From positions 1 through 13,540 of the forward strand of contig DGGX01000188.1 of NCBI GenBank assembly GCA_002392385.1: DNA of 13,540 bases, in the 5' to 3' direction. The translations under genes and the position numbers were made by a program. The stretch's first letter is position 1, and every line of letters starts with the position of its first letter. This DNA comes from Lachnospiraceae bacterium UBA3863. GTDB lineage: Bacteria; Bacillota; Clostridia; Lachnospirales; Lachnospiraceae. The notes under the pieces were generated by a model. That model was given only the letters and a program-made list of their open reading frames with translations, searched no databases and was not told where the DNA came from. Below, piece after piece: positions 6,987 to 12,957 of this stretch.

Positions 6987-8228
6987 TCAGTCGAAGAGCT
7001 CCTTCATGACCAGGTGTCTGGGAAGTCCGTCCACGTAGACGGGGATCAGCTCACCCATGATCAGCGGACGAGCATATTCCAGATAGGCCTCGGTGATGCC
7101 GCAGCCGTCCTCGGTGATGAACTCATCCGGCACAGGCTTCTCCACGTTGGCGATGTCGTGGATATCGTGCAGATCGATGCCGCACAGATAAGGATCCTGG
7201 CTCTCGCGGACCAGAACGGGCATCAGGGCCGTCTTGCCTTCCGCGGCGGCACGCGCGCTGGCGCGGCCGGACTCGAAGGCTTCGTTCACGTCTGTCAGGG
7301 AGGAGATGTGGGAACCGGCTCTCTGCAGGGTGGAGAACTCGATGGCACGGGTCTTCAGACCGGTCTCCGCGGCGATGATGCGGCAGAGGTTGGAGGCGGT
7401 GCCGCCCAGCTGCTTGTGACCGAAAGCGTCGACGGGCAGTACGGCGCCGCCGGCCTCGCAGACGAACTTGCCGTCCGCGGTGTGGATACCCTCGGAAACA
7501 GCGATCACAACGCTGTGCTTGGTCGCAGCGAGGTGCTTGACCTTGGCCATGAACTCGTCCAGGTCGAAGGTGCGCTCAGGCAGATAGATAGCGTCGCAGC
7601 CGGAGCAGTCGTCGCCCTTGGCAAGAGCGGCAGCAGCGGTCAGCCAGCCGGCGTGACGGCCCATGATCTCCACCACAACGATGGTGGGCTTGGCGGCGCC
7701 GAAGGATTCGTTGTCGCGGATGATCTCCTTGATGGAGGTGCCGATATACTTGGCAGCGCTGCTGTAGCCGGGGCAGTGATCCGTGATGGGCAGATCGTTG
7801 TCGATGGTCTTGGGAACGCCCATGAAGGTCTGCTTCCTGCCGGTGGCGGCAGCGTAATCAGAGAGCATCTTCACGGTATCCATGGAGTCGTTGCCGCCCG
7901 CATAGAAGAGGGTGTCGATCTCGTTCTCTTCCATGATATCGATGATCTTCTGATAGACGTCCTCATGACCCTCGATGGCGGGCATCTTGAAACGGCAGCT
8001 TCCGAGGAAGGCGGAAGGAGTCCTCTTGAGCAGCTCGATCCCCATGGGATCCGCCAGATACTCGTCCAGGTCCACGATCTTGCCCTGCAGGAATCCCTCG
8101 ATACCGTGGATCATGCCATAGACCTTCTGGTATCCCTGCTGCTTGGCCTCAAAATATACGCCCGCGATGGAAGAATTGATAACGGCGGTAGGACCGCCGG
8201 ACTGTCCGACTACTACATTGCGCTTCAT
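6987..8228 (-). CDS. pfp: Pyrophosphate-dependent 6-phosphofructokinase
   Basis: 413 aa. Catalyses fructose-6-phosphate + PPi to fructose-1,6-bisphosphate + Pi, a reversible glycolytic step. Seen: GQSGGPTAVINSS (8-20), GGNDSMDT (111-118), PKTIDNDLP (139-147), EIMGRHAGWL (187-196) and IAVSEGIH. In ATP-PFKs the second motif reads PGTIDND; lysine there (K140) and aspartate after the GGN (D114) are the residues established as marking PPi specificity. Unusual is N113 where many PPi enzymes have a second Asp (GGDD). The ATG at 8228 has AAGGAG 5-6 nt upstream; an in-frame ATG at 8249 lacks such a site. It has its own strong promoter and lies downstream of the methyltransferase gene with no terminator between. 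Confidence 0.92.
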   Translation of the reverse strand: MKRNVVVGQSGGPTAVINSSIAGVYFEAKQQGYQKVYGMIHGIEGFLQGKIVDLDEYLADPMGIELLKRTPSAFLGSCRFKMPAIEGHEDVYQKIIDIMEENEIDTLFYAGGNDSMDTVKMLSDYAAATGRKQTFMGVPKTIDNDLPITDHCPGYSSAAKYIGTSIKEIIRDNESFGAAKPTIVVVEIMGRHAGWLTAAAALAKGDDCSGCDAIYLPERTFDLDEFMAKVKHLAATKHSVVIAVSEGIHTADGKFVCEAGGAVLPVDAFGHKQLGGTASNLCRIIAAETGLKTRAIEFSTLQRAGSHISSLTDVNEAFESGRASARAAAEGKTALMPVLVRESQDPYLCGIDLHDIHDIANVEKPVPDEFITEDGCGITEAYLEYARPLIMGELIPVYVDGLPRHLVMKELFD

Positions 8229-8279
8229 TTTTCTCTCCTTCTTGTGCAAAAATCAAAATAAGATGAATGACCGTGACTG

Positions 8280-8308
8280 ATTATAACAGATTGTATCTCT
8301 GTGTTCCA
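8280..8308 (-). promoter_or_regulatory. Strong extended -10 promoter of pfp, with spacer dyad
   Basis: On the minus strand TGT-TATAAT (8288-8280) is a perfect extended -10. At 17-bp spacing the -35 position reads TGGAAC (3/6). The predicted start is near 8273, giving a leader of about 45 nt. Between the two hexamers lies AGAT-TGT-ATCT (8288-8298), part of a loose dyad ACAGA-N7-TCTGT (8286-8302), a place where a repressor could sit. Confidence 0.7.
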
Positions 8309-8317
8309 TACCCAACT

Positions 8318-9853
8318 TTATCTTCGGAGACCTCTCGGATAATGATTCTTGATCATATTGCCGGCTCTTCTCCCCCAGCCCAGGCTCCTGCCGCCCGCGC
8401 AGACCAGGGTCCAGCCCCGGCCGCCGGTCCCGTCGCTGTCGCTGAGGCTCTCGCCCCGCAGCCAGGCTCTGGCAGCCGGTCCCTCCGCCTCCGTTTCATA
8501 GACATCCGCGCACTCCTCCGGCCCCAGGGCCATGGCCAGGGCGTGGGCGGGGATCAGGCGCCCTTTTCTCACCGTTCCCAGATGGAGCCCGGGGCGCAGC
8601 ACCCGGAGGCCCTCCAGCCTGAGGGGCGCCGGCAGCAGATACAGCTCCTCCCCGAAGAGGACGACGTCAGCGGGCGTCAGCTTGTCTGCGGCAGGCAGGG
8701 AACAGGCGGCGGTGAGCTGGTCCTCCGCAAACTGGGCCCACAGCTTGAGGGCCTCCTGGACCTGGGCCTTGTCCCCGGCGCCGCGTCCGGCGCGTTTCTT
8801 CCTGTCCTTCCTGGTCCCGGCTCCCGCAGAGGCGGGGCCTGTGCCGGACAATACATGGGGCATGGCCTTGCCTTCCTTGACCATGAGGGCGGCGAAATGT
8901 CCCTCGCCCTCTGCCCTGTGGGGCCAGATCCTGACCATCTTCCCGCACAGAGCGCGGTCTTCTGCGTCTCCCAGGGACAGGCCCGGGCGCAGGCCCCGGC
9001 AGCCCTCAGCCAGGAGGGCCGGCGTCTCCAGACGGAACTCCGGGTGCCGGCGGAGAAAGGCCAGCACCTGCTCCTCGTCCTCCTCCGGGGCGAAGGTACA
9101 GGTGGAATATACGATCCGTCCCCCGGGCGCCGTCATGGCGGCGGCCGCCTCCAGGATCCTCTCCTGGCGGGCGGCGCACATGCTGACCGTCTCCGGGCTC
9201 CAGTCCGTCACGGCCTGGGGCTCCTTGCGGAACATCCCCTCGCCCGAGCAGGGGGCGTCCACCATCACCAGATCAAAGAAGGCGTGAAAACGGCCCTCCA
9301 GCACCGCGGGGTCCTCGTTGGTGACCACCGCGTTGCGCACGCCCATTCTCTCCAGGTTGCCGGACAGGATCCGGGCCCTGGCCGGATGGATCTCATTGGC
9401 CACAAGGAGACCCTGTCCCAGGAGCCTGCCGGCCGCCTGGGTGCTCTTGCCCCCCGGCGCGGCGCAGAGGTCCAGTACATATTCTCCCGGCTGGGGCGCC
9501 GCTATGGCCGCGGGCAGCATGGCGCTGGCCTCCTGCATATAGAAGGCCCCCGCCTCATGCATGACCGTCCTGCCGGGGCGGGCATCCGCCGCGCAGTAGC
9601 GGCCGGTCTCCTCCCAGGGTACCCGGTCCTCAGACGTGGTCCCAAGGGCCTCTGTCACGGCCGCGTCCTCCCCCTCTTTCAGGGGATTGATCCGCAGAGA
9701 CGGCCTGCGGGGCCTCTCGCCCGCCGCCATGAAGGCGGCGTATTCATCGCCCAGAAGCTCCTGCATGCGCATTCTGTAGGCCGCCGGCAGGCTCTCCTCC
9801 CAGGCTGCCGCATCCATGCGGATCTCCCGCACTTCCTCTCTTGTATCCGGCAT
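8318..9853 (-). CDS. RsmF-type rRNA m5C methyltransferase (NOL1/NOP2/Sun family)
   Basis: 511 aa. Uses SAM to methylate a cytosine C5 in 16S rRNA, by family. Seen: substrate-side motif PSLRINPLK (51-59), SAM-binding DLCAAPGGKS (128-137), motif IV DAPCSGEGMF (199-208, C202) and motif VI YSTCTFAPEEDE (249-260, C252), the two catalytic cysteines of RNA m5C enzymes. After a basic, Gly/Ala-rich linker (about 338-362) comes a C-terminal domain ending in WTLVCAGGRSLGWGRR...KNHYPRGLR, the PUA-like tail typical of RsmF relatives. The ATG at 9853 follows GGAGGGG; an in-frame ATG at codon 13 lacks an equally good site. Exact target base is not readable. The stop lies only 10 bp from the -35 region of pfp. 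Confidence 0.93.
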   Translation of the reverse strand: MPDTREEVREIRMDAAAWEESLPAAYRMRMQELLGDEYAAFMAAGERPRRPSLRINPLKEGEDAAVTEALGTTSEDRVPWEETGRYCAADARPGRTVMHEAGAFYMQEASAMLPAAIAAPQPGEYVLDLCAAPGGKSTQAAGRLLGQGLLVANEIHPARARILSGNLERMGVRNAVVTNEDPAVLEGRFHAFFDLVMVDAPCSGEGMFRKEPQAVTDWSPETVSMCAARQERILEAAAAMTAPGGRIVYSTCTFAPEEDEEQVLAFLRRHPEFRLETPALLAEGCRGLRPGLSLGDAEDRALCGKMVRIWPHRAEGEGHFAALMVKEGKAMPHVLSGTGPASAGAGTRKDRKKRAGRGAGDKAQVQEALKLWAQFAEDQLTAACSLPAADKLTPADVVLFGEELYLLPAPLRLEGLRVLRPGLHLGTVRKGRLIPAHALAMALGPEECADVYETEAEGPAARAWLRGESLSDSDGTGGRGWTLVCAGGRSLGWGRRAGNMIKNHYPRGLRR

Positions 9854-9896
9854 CTCCCCTCCGTCCGGTCCTTTCCGCCGCGGAAGCAGGTACAGA

Positions 9897-9937
9897 AACG
9901 GACCGCCACTCCCCTTCCGGCAGTGAGGCGGCCCGTT
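9897..9937 (-). terminator. Long imperfect hairpin between PIN-like gene and methyltransferase gene
   Basis: On the minus strand AACGGG-CCGC-(CT)-CACT pairs with AGTG-GCGG-TCCGTT: about 14 pairs with one G-U and a 2-nt bulge around an 11-nt loop. TTTCTGT overlaps the end of the stem, a weak U-tract. It lies 26 bp past the PIN-like stop. The 110-bp gap shows no promoter for the methyltransferase gene, so read-through or an undetected promoter must serve it. Confidence 0.42.
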
Positions 9938-9963
9938 CTCGTTCCTTCCCGGCTCTTCCTTTT

Positions 9964-11094
9964 TTACATTTGATTGAGTACCTTGACAAAAGGCTTCAGG
10001 AGATAGTAATACCTGTGTCCCTTGTCCTTTCCGTAATGCTTAAGCAGAGCGTAGCGAAGAGAGTTCAGATTCTTCATCTTGTCGCTGCTGTCCAGCAGGA
10101 ACTGCGGCAGATCCCGAGGGTACTCCTCCTCGGCTCTCGCGAAGATCAGCTGTCCGTAGACCTGATACTTCTCCACCGTCTCCCCCTTCTGAGGATTTAC
10201 GGTGATCTCTCCGTTCTTGAGTCCCTGATAGATCTCCTTGCCGCGCTCGCCGAAAAACAGGGCGAGCTGATTGTGGATCTCCGCGAGGTTCTCCGGGCCG
10301 ATGCAGGAGACGATCATCTCGATCTCCAGCAGGTCCTTATCGCTGAGTCCCTTCTTCTGTACCTCTTCCGCCGCGGGCTCTTCCGCTTCAGCCTCTACGG
10401 CCTCCGCTTCTTCCGCGGCTTCCGGTTCCGCATCCCGGGCTGTCTCCGAGGATGTCTCCTCTGCCGGCTGGTCCTGCTCTTCCTGAGCCTCTTCCGGCGC
10501 TTCCTCCTGTACAGGTGTCTGTACGGTCTCCTCCGCCGTTTCCGTCTCAGCCGCAGGCTCTGTCACCGCCTCCTCCGCTGCGGGGATCTCCCTGTCAGCA
10601 GGGGCAGGCGCGGCCTTCTGCACAGGCGCAGTCTCCGCAGGCGTCTGCTGCTTCTCTTCCGCAGAGGTCTGTGCGGCCCTGTCCTGTTCCGCCGGTCTCT
10701 CTTCCTCGTCTCGTTCCCTGGCCCGTCTGTCGATGTAGCGGCATTCCTTTCCGGTAATGCGCTTCACGGCACATTTCTTATGCTTCCAATACTTAACTGC
10801 TGCGTCGTATCCCGTATCATTGGTCACGATCACATAACTGTCGCTGTTCCTCAGAGCGATCCGGTAGCCCATCTCGCTCACGAGCTGGAAGTCCAGCGCA
10901 TTGGTTCCCTCGTAACATTTGATAAAGGTCACGTGTCTGTCGGATTCCTTGAGCCTGATCAGGCTCTCATAGCTCATGTGGGGGCTGTTCCTGGTATAGA
11001 ACACCACCAGCTCGGTCTCCTCCGCGGGAAGGTCCAGCAGGGGGATCCAGAAATCTCCGACATTCTCACTGTCGATCAGATATGTCACTTTCAC
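9964..11094 (-). CDS. PIN/NYN-like domain protein with long acidic Ala/Glu/Pro linker
   Basis: 376 aa from the chosen start. Residues 1-120 look like a small PIN/NYN nuclease-type fold: YLIDSENV (D8, E10) at the first strand, NALDFQLVSEMGY (D68) in the middle, and IVTNDTGYD (D93, D97) at the third acidic position. Residues about 127-246 are a low-complexity linker of Glu, Ala, Pro, Thr and Gln with almost no aromatic residues. Residues about 248-376 form a conserved-looking, mostly helical domain (KDLLEIEMIVSCIGPENLAEIHNQL; RYALLKHYGKDKGHRYYYLL) that I do not recognise. Role unknown; RNA cleavage or binding is a guess from the fold. The first in-frame ATG, at 11127, lies inside a TATAAT -10 box and so cannot begin the transcript's coding region. 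GTG at 11094 gives MKVTYLIDSEN, matching family N-termini; its ribosome binding site is poor. Confidence 0.72.
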   Translation of the reverse strand: MKVTYLIDSENVGDFWIPLLDLPAEETELVVFYTRNSPHMSYESLIRLKESDRHVTFIKCYEGTNALDFQLVSEMGYRIALRNSDSYVIVTNDTGYDAAVKYWKHKKCAVKRITGKECRYIDRRARERDEEERPAEQDRAAQTSAEEKQQTPAETAPVQKAAPAPADREIPAAEEAVTEPAAETETAEETVQTPVQEEAPEEAQEEQDQPAEETSSETARDAEPEAAEEAEAVEAEAEEPAAEEVQKKGLSDKDLLEIEMIVSCIGPENLAEIHNQLALFFGERGKEIYQGLKNGEITVNPQKGETVEKYQVYGQLIFARAEEEYPRDLPQFLLDSSDKMKNLNSLRYALLKHYGKDKGHRYYYLLKPFVKVLNQM

Positions 11095-11101
11095 ATTCAA
11101 C

Positions 11102-11113
11102 ACCCGGCCGGGT
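11102..11113. promoter_or_regulatory. 12-bp perfect palindrome near the start of the PIN-like transcript
   Basis: ACCCGGCCGGGT reads the same on both strands. It lies between the -10 box and the start codon of the PIN-like gene, about where transcription begins. It could be an operator; with no loop it is not a natural RNA hairpin. In GC-rich sequence it may be chance. Confidence 0.3.
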
Positions 11114-11125
11114 CGGAACATTGGC

Positions 11126-11155
11126 ATTATAGCACAGCGTCAGTCCGCCGCGCAA
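11126..11155 (-). promoter_or_regulatory. Promoter of the PIN-like gene
   Basis: TTGCGC (11155-11150, 4/6) with an 18-bp spacer to TATAAT (11131-11126, perfect), preceded by TG one base before (TGC-TATAAT, extended -10). The predicted start is near 11119. It begins just past the stop codon of the lipoprotein gene, so the PIN-like gene can be expressed on its own. Confidence 0.72.
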
Positions 11156-11160
11156 GAATG

Positions 11161-12582
11161 TCACTTGATCTCGATATGGGAGAGGACGTTCTCCAGCAGG
11201 GCCTTCTCGTCGAACCACTGCTCGGTCCCCGCGTCATTGGTGCAGGTGATCTCCACGGACAGGATGTTGTTCCCGCCGGCCTGCATGCAGATCTCATATT
11301 TGATGAAGGCCAGGTTCGAATAGTCAAAGGAAGTCTTCTTCCATTTGGCCTCGTGGCCGCCGATGGTGCCGCTCTGGATCTCGCCCTCCTTCACGTTGGA
11401 ATAGTCGGCGTCCTCCCGCATGTAGGAGGCGTCCGTGAAGTCCAGATACTGGTCCATGGTCGTGTTTTCAAAGAGATAATAGAAGATATCCGTCATGGCT
11501 CCGTTGTCATAGACATCCGCCGAGGCATAGTCGTCGGAGTAGCGGAGCTCGTCGAATCCCTCGGGCTTGGTGATCACGGCGTGGGAATCGCCCATCGTCA
11601 GTTCGGCCCGGTCCCCGGTCTTCATCTCATCGGTGTAGCCTTCGTCTGTGGTCTCCTCCTTCACATCGGTCTCCGGCGCTGTCGGAACGTCGGTCAGCCC
11701 TTCCAGAAGATCCTGATCCGCCCCCTCTTTGGCGCTGCGCGCCTGATCAGGGATGGCGATCTGGTCGATGGTATTGAAGGCGGACAGATCCACGCGGACG
11801 GTGAATTCCCGCACATCCATGCTGTAGTCCTCGCCGGACATGCCCATGGCGGAGGACAGAAGCGTCGCGCCCAGCCCGGACATATCCATCTCCAGTCTGA
11901 CGGGGTAGCCGCTCTTCTTATCGATATAAACGGTGGTCGGCGCGGTGACCCCGGTCAGATCGACATCCTTGAACAGGGCGCCCGCGTCACCCGCGGCACT
12001 CACGGAAGAAGCCATGGCCTCCTCAAGCTGCTCGCCCTTCATCTCCAGGGTCAGCACATAGACTTCCTTGTCGCCGATGGTCTGGGTCTCCTCCGCCAGT
12101 ACCGCCTCCACCGTGCCGTCCGCGATCAGGTTATAGAGATCGAAGTTCAGCATACCGGTGAGAGCCGCTTCAGACATGGCCTCCTCGCTCCTGACCCAGT
12201 TGCTTCCGTCATCGGTGGTGTAGGTCACCAGCTTATCGCCGTCTCTCTCGGCGTAGACCTCGGACTTGACCGTCTCAGACTGGCCCATGGCTTCCAGGTC
12301 CATCTTCATCTTCAAGTGGGCCGTATAGGGATCCACAATAACGTCTCCGCTGATGCCCATATTGAGCTTGAGATCCACCGACATGCCCTCCGCGCCGATG
12401 GAGGCGTCCATGACCAGGGTCTCTTCCAGGGAGGCTGACTTGATCTCCCCCATCTTTTCAGAGGCGGTCTTGGCAAGGCTCTGAGAGGTAGGCTTGCCCG
12501 CGCATCCTGTGAGCGCCGCCGCGGCGGCGATGATGAGCGCCAGCAGTACGCCTGCTCCTCTTCTGTGATTCTTTCTCTTCAT
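11161..12582 (-). CDS. Secreted two-domain lipoprotein (DUF6612/LppX-like first domain)
   Basis: 473 aa. Seen: a basic start (MKRKNHRR), a hydrophobic stretch, and the lipobox LTGC with C27 as the lipidated cysteine, so it should be anchored to the outer face of the membrane. Residues about 30-275 contain repeated amphipathic strands, including DGSNWVRSE and TTVYIDKKSGYPVRLEMDM, reminiscent of the LolA/LppX/DUF6612 half-barrel lipoproteins of Bacillota. A Thr/Glu/Asp-rich hinge (about 285-325) links it to a second domain (about 326-473) that I do not recognise, with KWKKTSFDYSNLAFIKYE and a final NVLSHIEIK. Substrate unknown. ATG at 12582 follows GGGAGGA at 7-9 nt spacing; upstream extension would lose the signal peptide. 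Its promoter candidate is at 12647-12675, and the PIN-like gene follows on the same strand with its own promoter. Confidence 0.85.
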   Translation of the reverse strand: MKRKNHRRGAGVLLALIIAAAAALTGCAGKPTSQSLAKTASEKMGEIKSASLEETLVMDASIGAEGMSVDLKLNMGISGDVIVDPYTAHLKMKMDLEAMGQSETVKSEVYAERDGDKLVTYTTDDGSNWVRSEEAMSEAALTGMLNFDLYNLIADGTVEAVLAEETQTIGDKEVYVLTLEMKGEQLEEAMASSVSAAGDAGALFKDVDLTGVTAPTTVYIDKKSGYPVRLEMDMSGLGATLLSSAMGMSGEDYSMDVREFTVRVDLSAFNTIDQIAIPDQARSAKEGADQDLLEGLTDVPTAPETDVKEETTDEGYTDEMKTGDRAELTMGDSHAVITKPEGFDELRYSDDYASADVYDNGAMTDIFYYLFENTTMDQYLDFTDASYMREDADYSNVKEGEIQSGTIGGHEAKWKKTSFDYSNLAFIKYEICMQAGGNNILSVEITCTNDAGTEQWFDEKALLENVLSHIEIK

Positions 12583-12612
12583 TCTTCCATCCTCCCGTGA
12601 TATCCTGTAACT

Positions 12613-12634
12613 GCGCCTTCCGGCAGGGAGGCGC
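12613..12634 (-). promoter_or_regulatory. Leader hairpin of the lipoprotein gene carrying an anti-Shine-Dalgarno sequence
   Basis: GCGCCT (12613-12618) pairs with AGGCGC (12629-12634), extended to 9 positions with one mismatch, loop GGCA. On the minus-strand RNA its first arm contains CCTCCC (12631-12626), a perfect complement of the gene's own GGGAGG ribosome binding site (12596-12591). Confidence 0.35.
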
Positions 12635-12646
12635 TGCAACAATTTC

Positions 12647-12675
12647 AGTTTATCATAGAAATGTCACACTTGGAA
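12647..12675 (-). promoter_or_regulatory. Probable promoter of the lipoprotein gene
   Basis: On the minus strand TTCCAA (12675-12670, 3/6), 17 bp, TAAACT (12652-12647, 4/6) with TGA immediately before (extended -10). Predicted start near 12640; leader about 58 nt. Confidence 0.45.
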
Positions 12676-12710
12676 GAATTCCGTAAAAATATGCAATAAC
12701 CTGCCTTTTG

Positions 12711-12768
12711 AAAGAGAAAAAAAATTTTTCAACTTTCTCTTGATTTTCCTTCCGGCAGACCGTATAAT
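12711..12768 (+). promoter_or_regulatory. Promoter of tRNA-Pro with upstream A/T (UP-like) element
   Basis: TTGATT (12740-12745), 17-bp spacer, perfect TATAAT (12763-12768). Directly upstream lies an A8-T5 tract (12717-12729, about -58 to -46 from a start near 12775), like the UP elements that boost stable-RNA promoters. An inverted pair TTGAAA (12708-12713) and TTTCAA (12727-12732) flanks the tract. Confidence 0.82.
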
Positions 12769-12781
12769 ATCACTTGCACGT

Positions 12782-12855
12782 CGGGGTGTAGCGCAGCTGG
12801 CTAGCGCACTTCGTTAGGGACGAAGGGGTCGTGGGTTCGAATCCCGTCACTCCGA
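12782..12855 (+). tRNA. tRNA-Pro, anticodon AGG
   Basis: A complete 74-nt cloverleaf. Acceptor stem CGGGGTG/CACTCCG (one G-U), discriminator A12855, D-stem GCGC/GCGC (12791-12794 with 12804-12807), anticodon stem CTTCG/CGAAG (12809-12813 with 12821-12825), anticodon loop TTAGGGA with anticodon AGG at 12816-12818, variable loop GGGTC, T-stem GTGGG/CCCGT with two wobble pairs, T-loop TTCGAAT. CCA is not encoded. The overall sequence matches bacterial proline tRNAs, whose anticodon loops normally read CGG, GGG or TGG. The A at position 34 is seen directly. It should read CCU, and if deaminated to inosine also CCC and CCA. Confidence 0.95.
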
Positions 12856-12864
12856 TGAAAAGGG

Positions 12865-12896
12865 AAGGCCGTAAACGTCAGGTTTACGGCCTTTTC
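12865..12896 (+). terminator. Rho-independent terminator after tRNA-Pro
   Basis: AAGGCCGTAAAC (12865-12876) and GTTTACGGCCTT (12882-12893) form a perfect 12-bp stem with a GTCAG loop, followed by TTTTC. It lies 9 bp past the tRNA and ends 61 bp before the PTS start codon. Confidence 0.92.
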
Positions 12897-12918
12897 TGAA
12901 CTCAAAAAACAAAACAGC

Positions 12919-12934
12919 GCCTGTCCGCACAGGC
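12919..12934 (+). promoter_or_regulatory. Small hairpin in the PTS permease leader
   Basis: GCCTGT-CCGC-ACAGGC, 6-bp stem and 4-nt loop, 17 bp before the AAGGAG ribosome binding site. No T-tract follows. I see no promoter between the tRNA terminator and the PTS gene. Confidence 0.4.
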
Positions 12935-12957
12935 ACACAGAAGAAGGAGAATCTCAA

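Noticed and set aside
7014..8261. 415-codon plus-strand frame opposite pfp
   Set aside because: Antisense to an intact PFK with all motifs; no ribosome binding site or family match.
8267..9973. 568-codon plus-strand frame opposite the methyltransferase gene
   Set aside because: The minus strand encodes both catalytic cysteines and the SAM motif. The antisense frame is His/Gly/Arg-rich with no recognisable motif.
10370..10720. Repetitive, CRISPR-like or satellite appearance
   Set aside because: The low complexity comes from codons of the Glu/Ala/Pro linker in the PIN-like protein. There are no regular repeat-spacer units.
9841..12438. Very long plus-strand open frame (865 codons) antisense to three genes
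   Set aside because: It runs opposite the start of the methyltransferase gene, the PIN-like gene and most of the lipoprotein gene, has Leu/Arg-rich low-complexity composition over the linker region, no ribosome binding site and no recognisable domain. GC-rich codon bias on the real strand explains it.
9964..12582. PIN-like gene and lipoprotein as a toxin-antitoxin or defence pair
   Set aside because: The two have separate promoters, the lipoprotein carries a signal peptide and lipobox, and neither resembles an antitoxin; proximity alone is not enough.
12856..12957. Possible riboswitch or T-box before the PTS permease
   Set aside because: The segment is only about 100 nt, and half of it is the tRNA terminator. 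No specifier loop, T-box sequence or known aptamer pattern is visible.
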